Part shown: in pieces, positions 46,901 through 57,132 of the stretch
Numbering within the stretch: position 1 is the first letter of the stretch
Layout of the letters: every line of letters starts with the position of its first letter
Source of the DNA: Nectonema munidae
Lineage: Eukaryota; Nematomorpha; Nectonematoida; Nectonematidae
Assembly: GCA_030549495.1 (NCBI GenBank)
Contig: JAUIRK010000719.1
Span: forward strand, 60,405 to 124,404
DNA length: 64,000 bases
Reading direction: 5' to 3'
Program-made: the position numbers and the translations under genes
Notes under the pieces: model-generated
What the model was told of the DNA's origin: nothing
Database searches by the model: none
The model's input: only the letters and a program-made list of their open reading frames with translations

Positions 46901-49900
46901 TAAATACTCTCCCTAAAGAAATGCTGAATAAAGAATTAATTTTTGATACATTTTGGATGACATGTGAACAATGAATGAGCATCCAACCCAGCAGTAGCCA
47001 ATTGCAATGAGGAAGCTGCTTCAGCAAATCTTTTAGGCATTGTAAGTTTTTCTTTTTATTTTTCAAGCCTTAAAACATATTTTGCGTATTGTACATATGA
47101 TTATATATATCCTTGGCTTAATTAAGTTTCGTCACTTTTCGTTAATTTTTTCGAAAAAAAATGTGTAACTTTCTTAAAAAATAACAAAAAAACTATTAAA
47201 ATACAAAGAAAATAAAATTCTTTAATTTTATTAATATCAAAATCAAACAAAAGTTTAACAGAAAGTCAAGATATAAATAAAATGAAATATGTCAAATTTT
47301 GAAACAAATATCGAAATACTTCATAAATACAGTAATATAAAAAGATTTTAAAATAATTATCCGCGTTTTAAGTCAATGTGTTGAAAATCGAATTATATCA
47401 ATTCAGTTTAAAAATTTTGACAAAAATGTTGGACTATGTTTTAGTGTTTTTGAAAATTCAATTTTTTGGGGGAATTTTTTTTATTATCACAAAACAGTAT
47501 ACTACAAATTAGACTAAGAAGTAGTCGAATGCAGAAGTGCCTTTCCAGGATTTGCAGGATTTTATGCTCTTTTATAACACTTCATAAACTTTTATAAAAA
47601 CTTTATTTTCCCAAATCTACTAGTTAAGTATATGCAGTAAAGAAGCGTTATAACGCGGATCATTACAGCGCGATATCACTTATAACGCGGCTATGTCTTG
47701 GCTCCCATTTTTACAGGCTAGTGATGTTTGCTTTATGCTGAAACAAGGTTTAGAATGGCTACAGAAAAACAAGAAGTTGATTCAATTAAACTAATGCAAC
47801 TAAAAAATATTTTGCGTTTTGCAGGAAATTTTTCAAAAAAAAGAAGCTAAACAAAAACTTATATAAAAGAAGAGTTTTCAAGTGTGCATAGATGTTTTTT
47901 TGTTCTAATAAAAATTTTTGTAATAAAACTTACAGGTTGTTTGTGATATTCCTTTTACACTTTATTACTTTTCAAAGTTTAGTTTTAGGGGTGTTATGCA
48001 ATGTTTTCTATATAACCAACTGAAAAAAATACGTCTATGTAAGTATTATTTAACTTGTATAGGAGTTATTATGGACCCGGTTACCGCGTTATAACGGTTC
48101 CTCACTGTATATGCAAGCTCATACAGTTAAGCGATAACCTAAACAACGACATACTAACGGGGGATATACTTACGATAAATACGTCCGACCAACATATGAT
48201 AAAGCGAAGGTGAAGGTATAAAATGCACCTGCACCCCACCCCCGTTCCCCATACCCTCTTGCGCAGATTTAATCATATAATCCGATAAGGATTTCATACT
48301 TTGAACGTTAAGAACAAAAAAGCCTTTCTCTAAGTGTGACTATCTTACTTACATCTTTATGTAAAAATAATGAAAAGGAATTGTAGACACAAAAAGATAT
48401 GATTCCCATTTGAAATATATGTGTACCATTTTTATTTTCATTTTGTCTTTTTGAAATTCTATGATTTTATTTTATACTCTTGGACATAAAATTTTTTTTT
48501 GATATTTAATTTCAAGAAATTAGCAATTAAATTATTAATTACAAATTTTTGAATATTTTTTGTAGTTAAAAATTTTTTTTAAATAAAATAAATCATTGAA
48601 GTAAAAAAAATTTGTGATAATTGAATTGCTGATTCTTTGTAAAAAAAATTTAGAAAATTTAATCAAAAAATAATGTTAAAATATCAAAAGAAAAGTTTAA
48701 ATAAAAATGAAACATGTCAAAACGATATAAGAAGAGCAAAATCAAAATTCAAATTGAAATAGAATTGCAAAAGGACAAAATAGAACTAAAAATGGTATAT
48801 ATTTTAAGTTTTAGCGCCATATTCCTCTTCCTAAAATGCTAGATGACGTAAAAACCTATAAAAAGAATCACGCCAAATAAATATTATAAAGAATTACCCA
48901 ATATCACTTTTCGACATAAAAATTCGGATTATTATTGACCGTTTTCATAATTATTTATTTACCCCTCTGATCAGTGAAATGGCCCACCGGTAGGAAACCA
49001 ACTCAAGATTGATGAAATTTTCATTTTTAAAAAAAAGAAAGAAAAAAAGATAAATCTGACCTTCACAGACGCCCTCAAACTTTCCATTCAACTTCTTTGT
49101 GAGCAAGGGATCCGGGAGATGGCGAAAGTAGTACTTGAGGAGGCCAGTGGTGGCAAAGCAATCCGCAGTCTCAATGTTGAACAATCCTTTCGACAGAAAT
49201 TCCCTCTTCAACTCCTTTATGTTATGCTTTGGCGCATTCTTTCTGTAGATATACTCTTTTCTCAGTCCTTAGCAGTGCATGTAAGGTGTCATGATTAATG
49301 TAATAAATTAGCTATAATATGGAAAAGAGGCAGTAGAAAGGGATCGATATCGGGTCTATGCAGCTTTTTATTCGGCCAATATAGCTGGCTCGAAAACGAG
49401 TACATAATAATAAACAATTTATAAAAAAAATTTCTCATTTTATAGTCAAAAATATTGATACATACAATCTTCGCAAGAAAACCGAATAAAATTTCTACAG
49501 CATTTGGCATTGAATCTTTCGATAATCAATTTTATTAACAGCATATTTGGAGCTTGATAAGAATTCAGAATCTCAAAAGCAGTCGATAGACTAAAAAGCT
49601 TGAAGACATCTGAGCTAACTCAATAACAAATTGATTTAGCGATTAACAACCCAACTAACAACTAACTTACATTCCTTTTTAATGTTTTTTTTAAATATGT
49701 GCATTTGTTTTACAAATGTTGATGTTCATCAAATTATTGAATTTACGTCAACTACAATGTGTAATAGAATTGAGACAAATTATTTTAAAATAAATTTTAA
49801 AAATTTTGAGGATGTGCGCACATTCGAAAAAGTATATACAAATATGGAATAAAAACCTTTTGATTCAATGCAGTCAACACAAAGGCGAACAATAATTGGT

Positions 49901-52900
49901 ATGTCTATTCCATCATATGGCATGTCAAGTTTAACGGCTTCGAGAAGTGACAAACCAAAAACTGACTTGGGCTTTTTATGCTTGCGTTCTAGCAAAAATT
50001 AAAAATGATGCAAAAAGATTCAGAGAATACACAAATGGGCAGAACACATCCAATAGATGACACGAAAAATAAGTGATAGTTTAAGCAAAATTTTTGAGGT
50101 TAATTTGTATGAGAGAAGTGAAATATTTCATTATCATACGTGCCAACTATTTTCTGGACATAGAGTGCTGCAAGGTGAGAAATTCCTTATCAACACTCGG
50201 GGTATGCCAACAAAAACATACCAGCGCTATCCCAGACACTCAAAAAAATTAATGTGAGTACGCTAGGGTGAGGCTGTAGGCCCTTTGTCATTCAAATAAG
50301 CTTACCTTTTTTTCTTAGTAAGAACACATGTATTACTAATAGTGGGCGGAGTTATAACTAAATTGAGCATCATTTAGGTGTAGCAGTGTGATGAATATCA
50401 CATAATGCTATATTATTTTTGCATGAAATTTTTTTTTTTACTTCATTAAAATATTTATTTTTATCACAAAAGTTATTTTAAAAAAATTAAAACAATGACG
50501 TAAACAACAAAATAATACAATTATAAAGTGAACAACAATTAAAGAATAACATGTTTATTATTAGCAAGCAAATTATGAGACTGATGCATAAATTTAGAAC
50601 ACAAAGTAAGAATCATGAATCATTTATTGATATTTGATAGTCTGGACTACAGATGCAAAAACCAGATTTTATTTTCAGGTTCAGCATGTCGTTTGCGTTG
50701 ATTTGGCACACGCTTTCTGTCATTCTCTGCCACCTGTAGCACGTTTTGATAGCGTTTTTCAATCTTAGCAGCAGAGAGGAAATCACTCCAAAGTTTCACT
50801 CCACGCTGAGCACTATCATTAACGGCTCTTAGATTCTCAGTGGTTGATTTGGCATTTTGATATCTTTTGTCTAAAGGCCAAAGATCTGGAGAAAGCTGCA
50901 AAAATCCATGGTCCATGTGGAGAGTTTTGAAGAAAACCCAACTGTCACTTCCCACGAGATGCTCCAGTAAAGTTGATTTTTCAATCTTTTTTGGGAACAT
51001 TGGTTTTCCATGCCCTCTACCAGATGGCTTCTTGAAAGTCATATCGCCAGCGTCATCTTTGCAAGCAAGAAGAGCATCAGCTTTTTTGCACTTTTCTTGA
51101 GCCTCTAATTGATTGGAAAACAAAGCTAATGGAATAAGTTCCTCATTTAGGTACCACAGATGTTTGGAAAATGCTTTACTTGCTGTTTTTGCTACAAGAG
51201 TATCATCATAAGTTTGAAGCTTTTTAAAAAAGTGGAGATCAATAATTGGAGCATCTGCTGTGAGTGGACACTTCATCCACCAAGGAATGTACAAAAGTAG
51301 AACAAATCGAACAAACCTTGTAAGCTTAGAAAGTTGATTTGTAGTGAACACAGCGTCTTTTGGTAGCTTTTGCAGAATGGGGTTTGTATCCTCAAGCCAT
51401 CAGCATTCTTGGTTAACAAAATAAGTGCTAAAATCAGCATCTCTTTATAGTCTCCCCGATAACAGGTGTCGCCTTGTCTAGAGAGCATTGAGGTGATTTC
51501 TGCTACCACAGAAACTGCTTCGGGAAAGTAAGTTGCGTCGAGTTCAGGTATTTAATTTTTTTCTGAAACGAACAAACAAATTGATGTCTGTCCCTTTCAA
51601 CGCTTCTATTTTAAGAGCTTCCCAAACATGAGTCAGTATGATTTCACCAACGTGGTGCCGACAAGCCAACCACAACAACCCTCTATCTAGCTTAAGTTGT
51701 ACACGGATGCAACCTGCTGTCAGCCTGCCTGTGTTTGAAGCCGTGGTGTCAAAGACCATAGCACAAACACTATCTTTGCAGTCCTAGCTTATAAGCAAAT
51801 CATACGTTGCATCAGCTATGAGTTCTCCCATACCAGTTGCAGATTTCGTTAGCATAGCAGGGACTCCTAGCAGTTTAACTCTGTTTTCTCCAGAGAGTAA
51901 AACAGGTAGTCTTTCCACATGTGTGTATTTTGAAAGGAGTGAGCTCATAAGTTTAATATCCCAGTGAAGCGCACTTACACGTGGTGCTACCCATTCTTTG
52001 CGTACCTTGTCGCTAATGTTTTTGCCAGCTTCTATGCGGTATCTGTAAGCTTGTGAGTGGTGCAGGTAAACGCCTGAAGTTTCGCCATTATCAGTGAGTG
52101 AACAAGAGCTGCCAGGGCAGTTGGGCTAATGTTGTTTCGAATGGCGGTAGACTGCACAATATCGTTCCTAAGAATATCAGGTGGTATGTGAACATCAACG
52201 CCTGTGTTGATTCGCCGATGTTTTTGTTTGGACTCATTGATTGCTACACCTGTGTCTCTAACATCTGAATCATCAGTTGACTCCACCATACTAAATTCAT
52301 TATCTGTTCTAGTTGCTGATGCCATGTACAATTGTTTTTGCTTCTCAGTAGGAAGCATTCTCTTGTCTCTGGATGCTATAATTGATTCGTACACTTTGTC
52401 TTCAGTTGTGTATGATGCTGCCCTATCTGATGTCATACTCTGCAAAAACTTGATGTCAGTTTCAAGAGCCTCTCTTCTTTCTTAATGTTTGGTCTACTTT
52501 TTTCGTTTCTAGTACCTTCATTATTGTCGGCGGCCAAAAAATCATCGTTTTTTCTAGTTCTTTTTTGAACTTTTGGGCATTGTTCACGTTTTTTGTCTTG
52601 ATTAAGTTCATCATTGATTTATATAATTTGCAAATATTGATTCAATCTTTTCAGCCATTTTGTGATCTTGTATAGTTTTTATTCCTGCTCTTTGGTAGTG
52701 GCGCAAAACTTCTTTGACAACTTTATTTGCTGCCTCTCCGACAACTTTATATTGTTTAGACATATGAGCTTCTCTGAGGTCCTTTTTATAGGCTAAGAAT
52801 GACATCAACACTTGTCTAGTCGTCGGTAATCGGCATCCTATGATGATCTTGTTTTCCGATGTTACAGCTTCATCAAGTAAAAAAAAAGATTTGTCAGAGC

Positions 52901-55064
52901 TCCTGACAGTGTCCATACCTATAAATACCTAAAAATGTTGAAATAGACATTTTTTAATGAATTTTGAATTGTTTATTGCTACACCTAATTAACCTCAGAA
53001 TTTTATTTAATGCAGCACACTTATTCTTTTCAATAAGCCCCCACCATAGCAAAAAGGTAGAAGTGTAAAATTAAAATACAAATTTTTAAGGGACTCCAGC
53101 CTCACCCTAGAGTACGCGGTAAAACACAAGTTAGCCGTTTACCCGGATCTACTCGAAAAACTTAAACTTTGTAATTAATATCAGTTTCAATTATTCTGTT
53201 AACAATAAAAGAGCACTACGCGTTAGATTTATCATCTAACTAGCGTTTATCTGTTATCTTTTTTAGTCACGTCAATTTAATTGACTTTTATCAACAGAAA
53301 TAAATGTAAGCAATCATAAAAGTTATTTGCAACAGCATTCTTTCCTTATTCACACTAACGTGTTTCTTTTGAATGTCAGATCAAACGCTAAACCAAAAAC
53401 TTTATATCATTTAGAAGTGTGTTGTACAAAGAGGGACAATTTTGGGATGCAATAATAAAATTAGAGCATGCTTCCTTTTGCAAAAAGCACGAAGCAAGGA
53501 AATTTTTTTTGAAAGGAGTGACTACAAAAATGGAGGGTACGAGGGGATGAAAAGGGAAACTAAAAAATACTTTTATTTGTCTTTTTTGTTTGGTCCATTA
53601 AGGCATTCTTTTCAACAGGAACTTGATTGTCACATGTGGCAATGTTTGTGGATTTAGGCGCTTTGCTGTTAGAAGCATTCGCTTTAGAAGACTTTTCTTT
53701 GCTGGAAAAGGAAAACTTGTTCTTGTTTTTCTTAGCACTCCGACTCTCCAATTTATTCTCGCTTGAAGTGTAAATAGGTTTAAATGATAACAAAAATAGA
53801 GGAACTAGTCAGGACTGAATACATAGACGACCATTTTCTTCTATAATTGATTGAGCACACCTTTATCCTTTTTTAGGTAGAACATAAGAGCAGCTGTTCA
53901 CGACAGAATGTTGCAATAAAAAACCTCGAAAAGGGTGAAAGTAAAAAATTCTAGTTATCCAGCAGACATTTTCCCACTTAAAAACTTCTGTGATAATTAG
54001 TAATGTTAGAGAGTCAATTCAGGAATGGATGCTGAGCAGATGGGGCTTACCAGAACTAAATCCACCTTGCCTCTACATAAAGTTTGTTAATATATTTCAG
54101 ATAAATACTGGCAGTATAAATCAGGGTTTGGAGTCGGAGACAGAGTCGAATATCTTCGCTTCGACTTCCCAAGCCTGGTATAAATAATATTTAATATATT
54201 TTAATTATATGAAATAATATTTATACGAAAAGAAAAAATTAAAACTTCAAATAGCATAAAAAAAATTTTTTTTAATTTTAATCCCTCCCCCAGATAAAGA
54301 GGTTCTGGATTATTATCTACTCCTGAATCAGTTAGTGGTTTTATCAATAAATAATACTAAGTTAACCCATTTCACCCCCGAAAAAGAAGGCAATATTAAG
54401 CAATTTGATATAAAAGTGGCTTCAATCCACGAAGTCGTTTTCATCACATGATCCAATGGGTTAATTTATTAATTTTTGGGTTAATTAGTAATTTATATAT
54501 ATTTACTAAACAAGTTTAGTTAATAAGTTTAATTATTTAGTTCGTCTTTTTTTGAGTGCGGCGCGCGTTAAAAAAGCTTGAACCGCCCCGGTGTGATTGG
54601 GTAAATTACTTGAAGGTAATACCTTGAAGCATGACTCTTTGTGCCCTCAAAGCATAGATGTTTATAAAACATTTTACGATGTATCTATCTGTATTTAAGA
54701 TAGTACTCTGGTAGAATATTTGTTTGATAAAATTTAGAGTAAAACCATATTATAAAATGGACTATTTAAATCTTAAAAAAGGCTTATTTTTTTATTTTTT
54801 ATTAAAGTGTTTAATTTGACATTTATGTCAGGAAACTTATGCCAGAGCTAACAATATGAAAAAGTTCCAATTTCTGCAAATATTCCTAGAAAAATGTAAT
54901 CTTTAAGAAAGCTTAAAAACGGCTAAAATGTCAAAATTTAAGATATAAAAAAGGGATGATACTTACGAAACTAAAAGCTCATTATCATCTTCTGAAGAAG
55001 TGAATTTGCTAAAACTCTTGTAACTCTTATCCAAATTTTTTTCTTTCTTTTTATACTTGCTCAT
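40721..55064 (-). CDS. RALBP1: RalBP1/RLIP76-like RhoGAP, 12 exons, 632 residues
   Basis: Spliced gene assembled by eye: 55064-54967, 53761-53571, 49988-49857, 49267-49061, 47068-46950, 45050-44920, 43130-43071, 43017-42876, 42817-42715, 42656-42544, 42494-42131, 40959-40721. All 11 introns begin GT and end AG, every junction keeps frame, and the sum is 1899 nt. RalBP1 is a Ral effector with GAP activity toward Rac/Cdc42 that acts in endocytosis and at membranes. Order seen: lysine-rich N-terminal region (1-96); RhoGAP domain from VFGLSLLEAVKLDMPYDGID (about 107) with arginine finger IYRKNAP, then LLKYYFRHLPDPLLTKKL and KQLPHCNWLLLGWMLIH, to about 290; Ral-binding coiled coil with ELWEVQRTVTQLKRK; acidic, serine-rich stretch; C-terminal coiled coil. 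The length is close to human RalBP1 (about 655). An extra upstream coding exon is possible, since the frame stays open from the acceptor before the ATG. Confidence 0.85.
41007..41166. mobile_element. 160-bp MITE in the last RALBP1 intron
   Basis: Perfect 24-bp terminal inverted repeats: 41007-41030 starts GGGTCGTTCACAATTGAC and 41143-41166 is its reverse complement. The interior has C14 (41051-41064) and C11 (41125-41135) tracts and repeated 'atgtcaactt' blocks. The ends resemble the GGGAGCGTTCACAAATGAC end at 16259, suggesting a related family. On the gene strand it lies about 47 nt upstream of the exon 12 acceptor. The superfamily is undetermined because the target duplication is unclear. 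Confidence 0.8.
41449..41502. mobile_element. Solo hAT-type terminal repeat
   Basis: The reverse complement reads CAGTGGTTCCCAACCGGGGG followed by TCCATGG, a form typical of hAT (Charlie-like) ends. 'Catggacccc' is repeated twice just inside. The partner end was not found, so this is probably a fragment left in the RALBP1 intron. Confidence 0.5.
42131..42494 (-). CDS. RALBP1: RALBP1 exon 11, LAQE motif and acidic stretch
   Basis: Acceptor ATATCGTAG|GAA. Starts with ENMLAQEDN and NLNLQEQI, like the LLAQENEIL..QE segment of RalBP1. A long Ser/Glu/Asp-rich region to residue 553 follows, including CSSSSEERF and ENDLGLEEFVSDLDEE. The donor C|GTAAAA at 42130 is preferred because it alone joins in phase to the last exon; reading on would instead give an AT-rich tail. 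Confidence 0.78.
42544..42656 (-). CDS. RALBP1: RALBP1 exon 10
   Basis: Acceptor TTTCACTTAG|AA. Encodes residues 395-432, a hydrophilic charged stretch (EPKKHKISQPLEKSKLELDE). Donor GGA|GTAATT, phase 0. The function of this segment is unknown to me. Confidence 0.68.
42715..42817 (-). CDS. RALBP1: RALBP1 exon 9
   Basis: Acceptor TTACTTCTTAG|ATA. Encodes residues 361-394 (IRLCKKASEPKMPEELLRPG followed by IILTPKKFGPFQHI). No specific domain; supported by splice sites and matching phases. Donor G|GTACGC, phase 1. Confidence 0.7.
42876..43017 (-). CDS. RALBP1: RALBP1 exon 8, Ral-binding coiled coil
   Basis: Acceptor TTTTTTCTCAG|T. Encodes residues 313-360: ELQEELFKMESRLSLLHEKF and ENEDELWEVQRTVTQLKRK, matching the usual LWEVQRILTALKRKL of the Ral-binding domain. 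Donor AAG|GTTTTC, phase 0, a second donor of the GTTTT type in this gene. Confidence 0.86.
43071..43130 (-). CDS. RALBP1: RALBP1 exon 7, 60-nt micro-exon
   Basis: Acceptor TTTCATAG|A, donor AG|GTATAT. Only 60 nt, encoding a linker (FTPNSLNKSDNFADSPSTL) between the GAP domain and the Ral-binding helices. Both split codons (AA+A, AG+T) agree with the neighbouring exons. Confidence 0.72.
44920..45050 (-). CDS. RALBP1: RALBP1 exon 6, end of RhoGAP domain
   Basis: Acceptor TCTTTAG|GAA. Encodes residues 250-292: EASNKMSTINLSTVIGSWLK then INPEVFIILLSHKDKVFDG, the position of the NIQNISIVLSPTVQIS segment of animal RalBP1. The usual LSPT motif is changed to IGSW. Donor AA|GTATGC, phase 2. Confidence 0.8.
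45180..45400 (-). pseudogene. LINE ORF2 C-terminal fragment
   Basis: Read on the minus strand, the segment from about 45355 gives LWWSGHMLRIKI and later RLEKSQLWERE, resembling the 'RWFGHVxRMxxxRLP.KxLxGEL..G.R' tail common to many non-LTR retrotransposon proteins. Short and degraded, lying in the intron between RALBP1 exons 5 and 6. Confidence 0.4.
46950..47068 (-). CDS. RALBP1: RALBP1 exon 5, GAP helices
   Basis: Acceptor TTTTAAG|GC. The pyrimidine tract is poor, but the split Gly codon and protein continuity agree. Encodes residues 210-249 with CLKDLLKQLPHCNWLLLGWM and LIHCSHVIQN, matching the usual RLLKELPECN..LISWLIVH. Donor AAT|GTATCA, phase 0. Confidence 0.83.
49061..49267 (-). CDS. 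RALBP1: RALBP1 exon 4, arginine finger and GAP core
   Basis: Acceptor GCTAAG|GA. Encodes residues 141-209: GLRKEYIYRKNAPKHN, with the arginine-finger Arg in IYR; ELKREFLSKGLFNIET; GLLKYYFRHLPDPLLTKKL; KFEGVCE. Donor G|GTCAGA, phase 1; the Gly codon is split. Confidence 0.87.
49857..49988 (-). CDS. RALBP1: RALBP1 exon 3, start of RhoGAP domain
   Basis: Acceptor TTTTTGCTAG|AA. Encodes residues 97-140 with VFGLSLLEAVKLDMPYDGID then IPIIVRLCVDCIESK, aligning with the first helices of the RalBP1 GAP domain (usual IFGIPLADAVERTMMYDGI). Donor G|GTTTTT, phase 1, weak but supported by the frame and the protein continuity. Confidence 0.85.
50264..53109 (-). mobile_element. Complete hAT transposon inside RALBP1 intron 2
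   Basis: The left end TAGGGTGAGGCTG at 50264 and its reverse complement ending at 53109 are flanked by a perfect 8-bp duplication, GAGTACGC (50256-50263 and 53110-53117). It carries one transposase relic on the minus strand, the same strand as the host gene. The ends are similar in style to the element at 5269 (TAGGGTGGGTC). Size is 2846 bp. Confidence 0.9.
50647..52916 (-). pseudogene. hAT-type transposase ('VFDTTASNTG/CRHH' family)
   Basis: Second member of the family seen at 22270-24480. 52916-52611 gives a helical N-terminal region (RLPTTRQVLMSFLAYKKDLR). 52445-52032 gives a linker with IPPDILRNDIVQSTAIRNNI. At about 51990 comes LHWDIKLMSSLL (first aspartate), then HVERLPVLLSGE. After one in-frame TAG near 51790, VFDTTASNTGRLTAG (second aspartate) and LLWLACRHHVGEIIL follow. 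51509-51273 and 51351-50647 continue in different frames with PWWMKCPLTADAP, KAFSKHLWYLNEELIPLALF, a basic segment and RAVNDSAQRGVKLW near the C-terminus. Fewer breaks than the other copy, but still inactive. Confidence 0.83.
53118..54630. other. RALBP1 introns 1-2 sequence, no other gene
   Basis: Besides exon 2 (53571-53761) nothing coding is supported. 54553-54600 has a small GC-rich patch ('gcggcgcgcg', 'gaaccgccccgg') unlike its surroundings, possibly a remnant of a transposon end. Confidence 0.35.
53571..53761 (-). CDS. RALBP1: RALBP1 exon 2, lysine-rich region
   Basis: Acceptor TTCAAG|C. The C completes TCC (Ser) with exon 1. Residues 33-96 are rich in Lys, Ser and Asn (ESRSAKKNKNKFSFSSKEKS), as in the basic N-terminal part of RalBP1. 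Donor A|GTATTT, phase 1, completing AAA with the next exon. Confidence 0.72.
54631..54717 (+). repeat. Dispersed ~88-bp repeat, copy 1
   Basis: Contains 'tttgtgccctcaaagcat', 'gtttataaaacattttacga' and 'tgtatctatctgtatttaag'. Nearly identical to 57045-57132 on the same strand, 2.4 kb away. It lies in RALBP1 intron 1. Confidence 0.8.
54967..55064 (-). CDS. RALBP1: RALBP1 exon 1 (first coding exon recognised)
   Basis: ATG at 55064 follows a good acceptor (TTTTTTTAG, 17 nt upstream), so a 5' non-coding exon probably precedes. Encodes MSKYKKKEKNLDKSYKSFSK and an SSEDD motif, like the KKKEKR..GY..F..DSS stretch of animal RalBP1. Donor TC|GTAAGT, phase 2. The frame stays open upstream to the acceptor, so more N-terminal coding cannot be excluded. 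Confidence 0.75.
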
Positions 55065-55232
55065 GTAAAGAAATAGAAAGTCTAAAAAAATGAAATAAAC
55101 AAAAATCGATGAACAGTAAAAAAGGATACATTTGAAACTAATTGATAAAGAAAAAAGGACATTTAGAGTATGGCGTTGAATGGAATATGCATAATTTTTA
55201 TCGAAGACAAGCTTTATCATTCATCATACATT

Positions 55233-55365
55233 CATACAACATATTACTTTCAAATAAACTCATCATACCTGCTGCAGTTATCATCAATCATCATACAACA
55301 AATTACTTTCAAATAAACTCGTCATACCTGCTGAGGTTATCATCAATCATCATACAATATATTAG
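55233..55365 (+). repeat. 59-bp tandem repeat, 2.3 copies
   Basis: 'Catacaaca.attactttcaa' starts at 55233 and 55292 and a partial copy at 55351 (exact 59-bp period). The units share 'tcatacctgctg.' and 'ttatcatcaatcat'. Non-coding; upstream of the first recognised RALBP1 exon. Confidence 0.8.
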
Positions 55366-55974
55366 CATAATTAAATATACTCATCCTATAGGCGCTTTCC
55401 TATATACATGATACACACATACACAAAATAATAGGAAAAACAAAAGCGCTGCTTAAGAGAACTTTAGATAGTTATGGAAAGATTTCCTGAATTTTAGACA
55501 TTTCTGCTTTAAGCTGTAACAAAAAATGTTTGATCTATTTTCTTCAACATTATTTATTAAAATGGTATATTGGTTTGCACTTGTAGTTTAGTGTCTTTCT
55601 TGCATTGTCTGCAAAAAGATTTTCAAATTATTGTTTATAACCTTTTTTTTATCTAAGACAAAACTATACGATTCATAAACTGAATTTATCCCATTTTTTC
55701 CAAAGGTATTTGGCTCAAAAATTTTTCTCTAAAAACTTTCTACTCATAAACTGAGCTTTTCTCCTTTACAAACTAATTTTAACATAAAATAATAAAGTTC
55801 ATTCTTTAATTCTATAGAATTTTTCAGCGTTCTTCTATGGGTTGCAAAAATACAAGACTTGGACTAAAATAAAAAACATTTTTATGTCGCGTTTTGAAGC
55901 GTTGCACACTAAAAAGAGTGTTTATGAATACACTCTATAAAACTCTCTATAATGGTTTATAAAACGAATTTAAA

Positions 55975-56150
55975 GATATACAACCTCACATGTAATTTAA
56001 GCTGCCAATATTATATAGGAAAACAAGCCTACCAGTAATATTCAGGCTTAGAGAACATATTCATTAAACACAAGTAAACTAATTCTCCACTTGGATTCCA
56101 TTTTGTGACACATCATGATAATAATAATAATAAGTACCATAAATCTCATT
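55975..56150 (+). pseudogene. Possible GIY-YIG endonuclease relic (Penelope-like)
   Basis: 55979-56040 reads YNLTCNLSCQYYIGKQAYQ, resembling the start of the GIY-YIG nuclease domain of Penelope-like elements (Y.L.C..C...YIG). In a neighbouring frame RLREHI follows at the right distance for the conserved R...EH. Short and broken, with no reverse transcriptase recognised nearby. Tentative. Confidence 0.35.
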
Positions 56151-57044
56151 TACAATTAAAAATGGCGCAAAAATGTTTCGATGATGACGAAAGAATTGTC
56201 AAGTAAGAAATATTGATTTCTAGAATGCTTTCAAAAATGAATACACAATTGATGACCGAAATTTTGATTTTAAAGATTGACTCATTGTATGATTGGTTGT
56301 TCTTTTATCACTTATAATAAACCTTTTTTATATAAATATAGATTTGGTGCCGAGACCCATTAAATTAGTGCAAAAACTCTTTACGGGACACACCGTAAAA
56401 TTCTTCACTCTTCCTGTTTACTTTTTTATATATACTACAATCCGTATAGTATCCGGGAGTAAGAATAGGACTATTGTGATGCTGCATCTCGTAAAAGGCG
56501 AATAAATCGCTTATATACTACATTTATTCATGAGTTTTATTTATTTTGTATCTATATTCATATAAACAAACATATATTTGTTGATTCATTTTAATTCACT
56601 TAACTTTCCTCTACTTAATCTTCTTCTCCTTTAATATCCCATGCATCCTCATACATTACCATATGTACTTTTGTCCTTATGTACATCATACTTGTAACAC
56701 AACTCCTCACAACAACAATTTGCCTCCTCCACCAACCCTGGCTTGTGAACCCCCTCTCATATTTTATCTAACAGTTCTCCTTTTAACCCAGTATATCTCC
56801 TTACAACTCAGCCTCTAATCACTACTAAAGAGCATCTCTCCTTTTCATCATTTGTCTAATCCCCTTCAACCATCTACTAAATTAGTTTAATCCTTTTCAT
56901 TGAAAGCATTTACATCTTCTACATTTAGTAATTCAACTTGATAAAGACTTGTGGAGTCGAAAATTCGTTTTATTTAAATAAATTTGTTTGAAACTTTACT
57001 CCTTTAATTTCAAACAAATGACCCCACATGTGTGCCCGCGTAGC

Positions 57045-57132
57045 ATGATCTTTGTGCCCTCAAAGCATGGCTGTTTATAAAACATTTTACGATGTATCTA
57101 TCTGTATTTAAGATATTAGTACTCTGATAGAA
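57045..57132 (+). repeat. Dispersed ~88-bp repeat, copy 2
   Basis: Same sequence as 54631-54717 apart from a few substitutions and a 3-bp insertion ('tatt' near 57116). The pair is in direct orientation; I cannot say whether they are ends of one element or independent copies. Confidence 0.8.
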
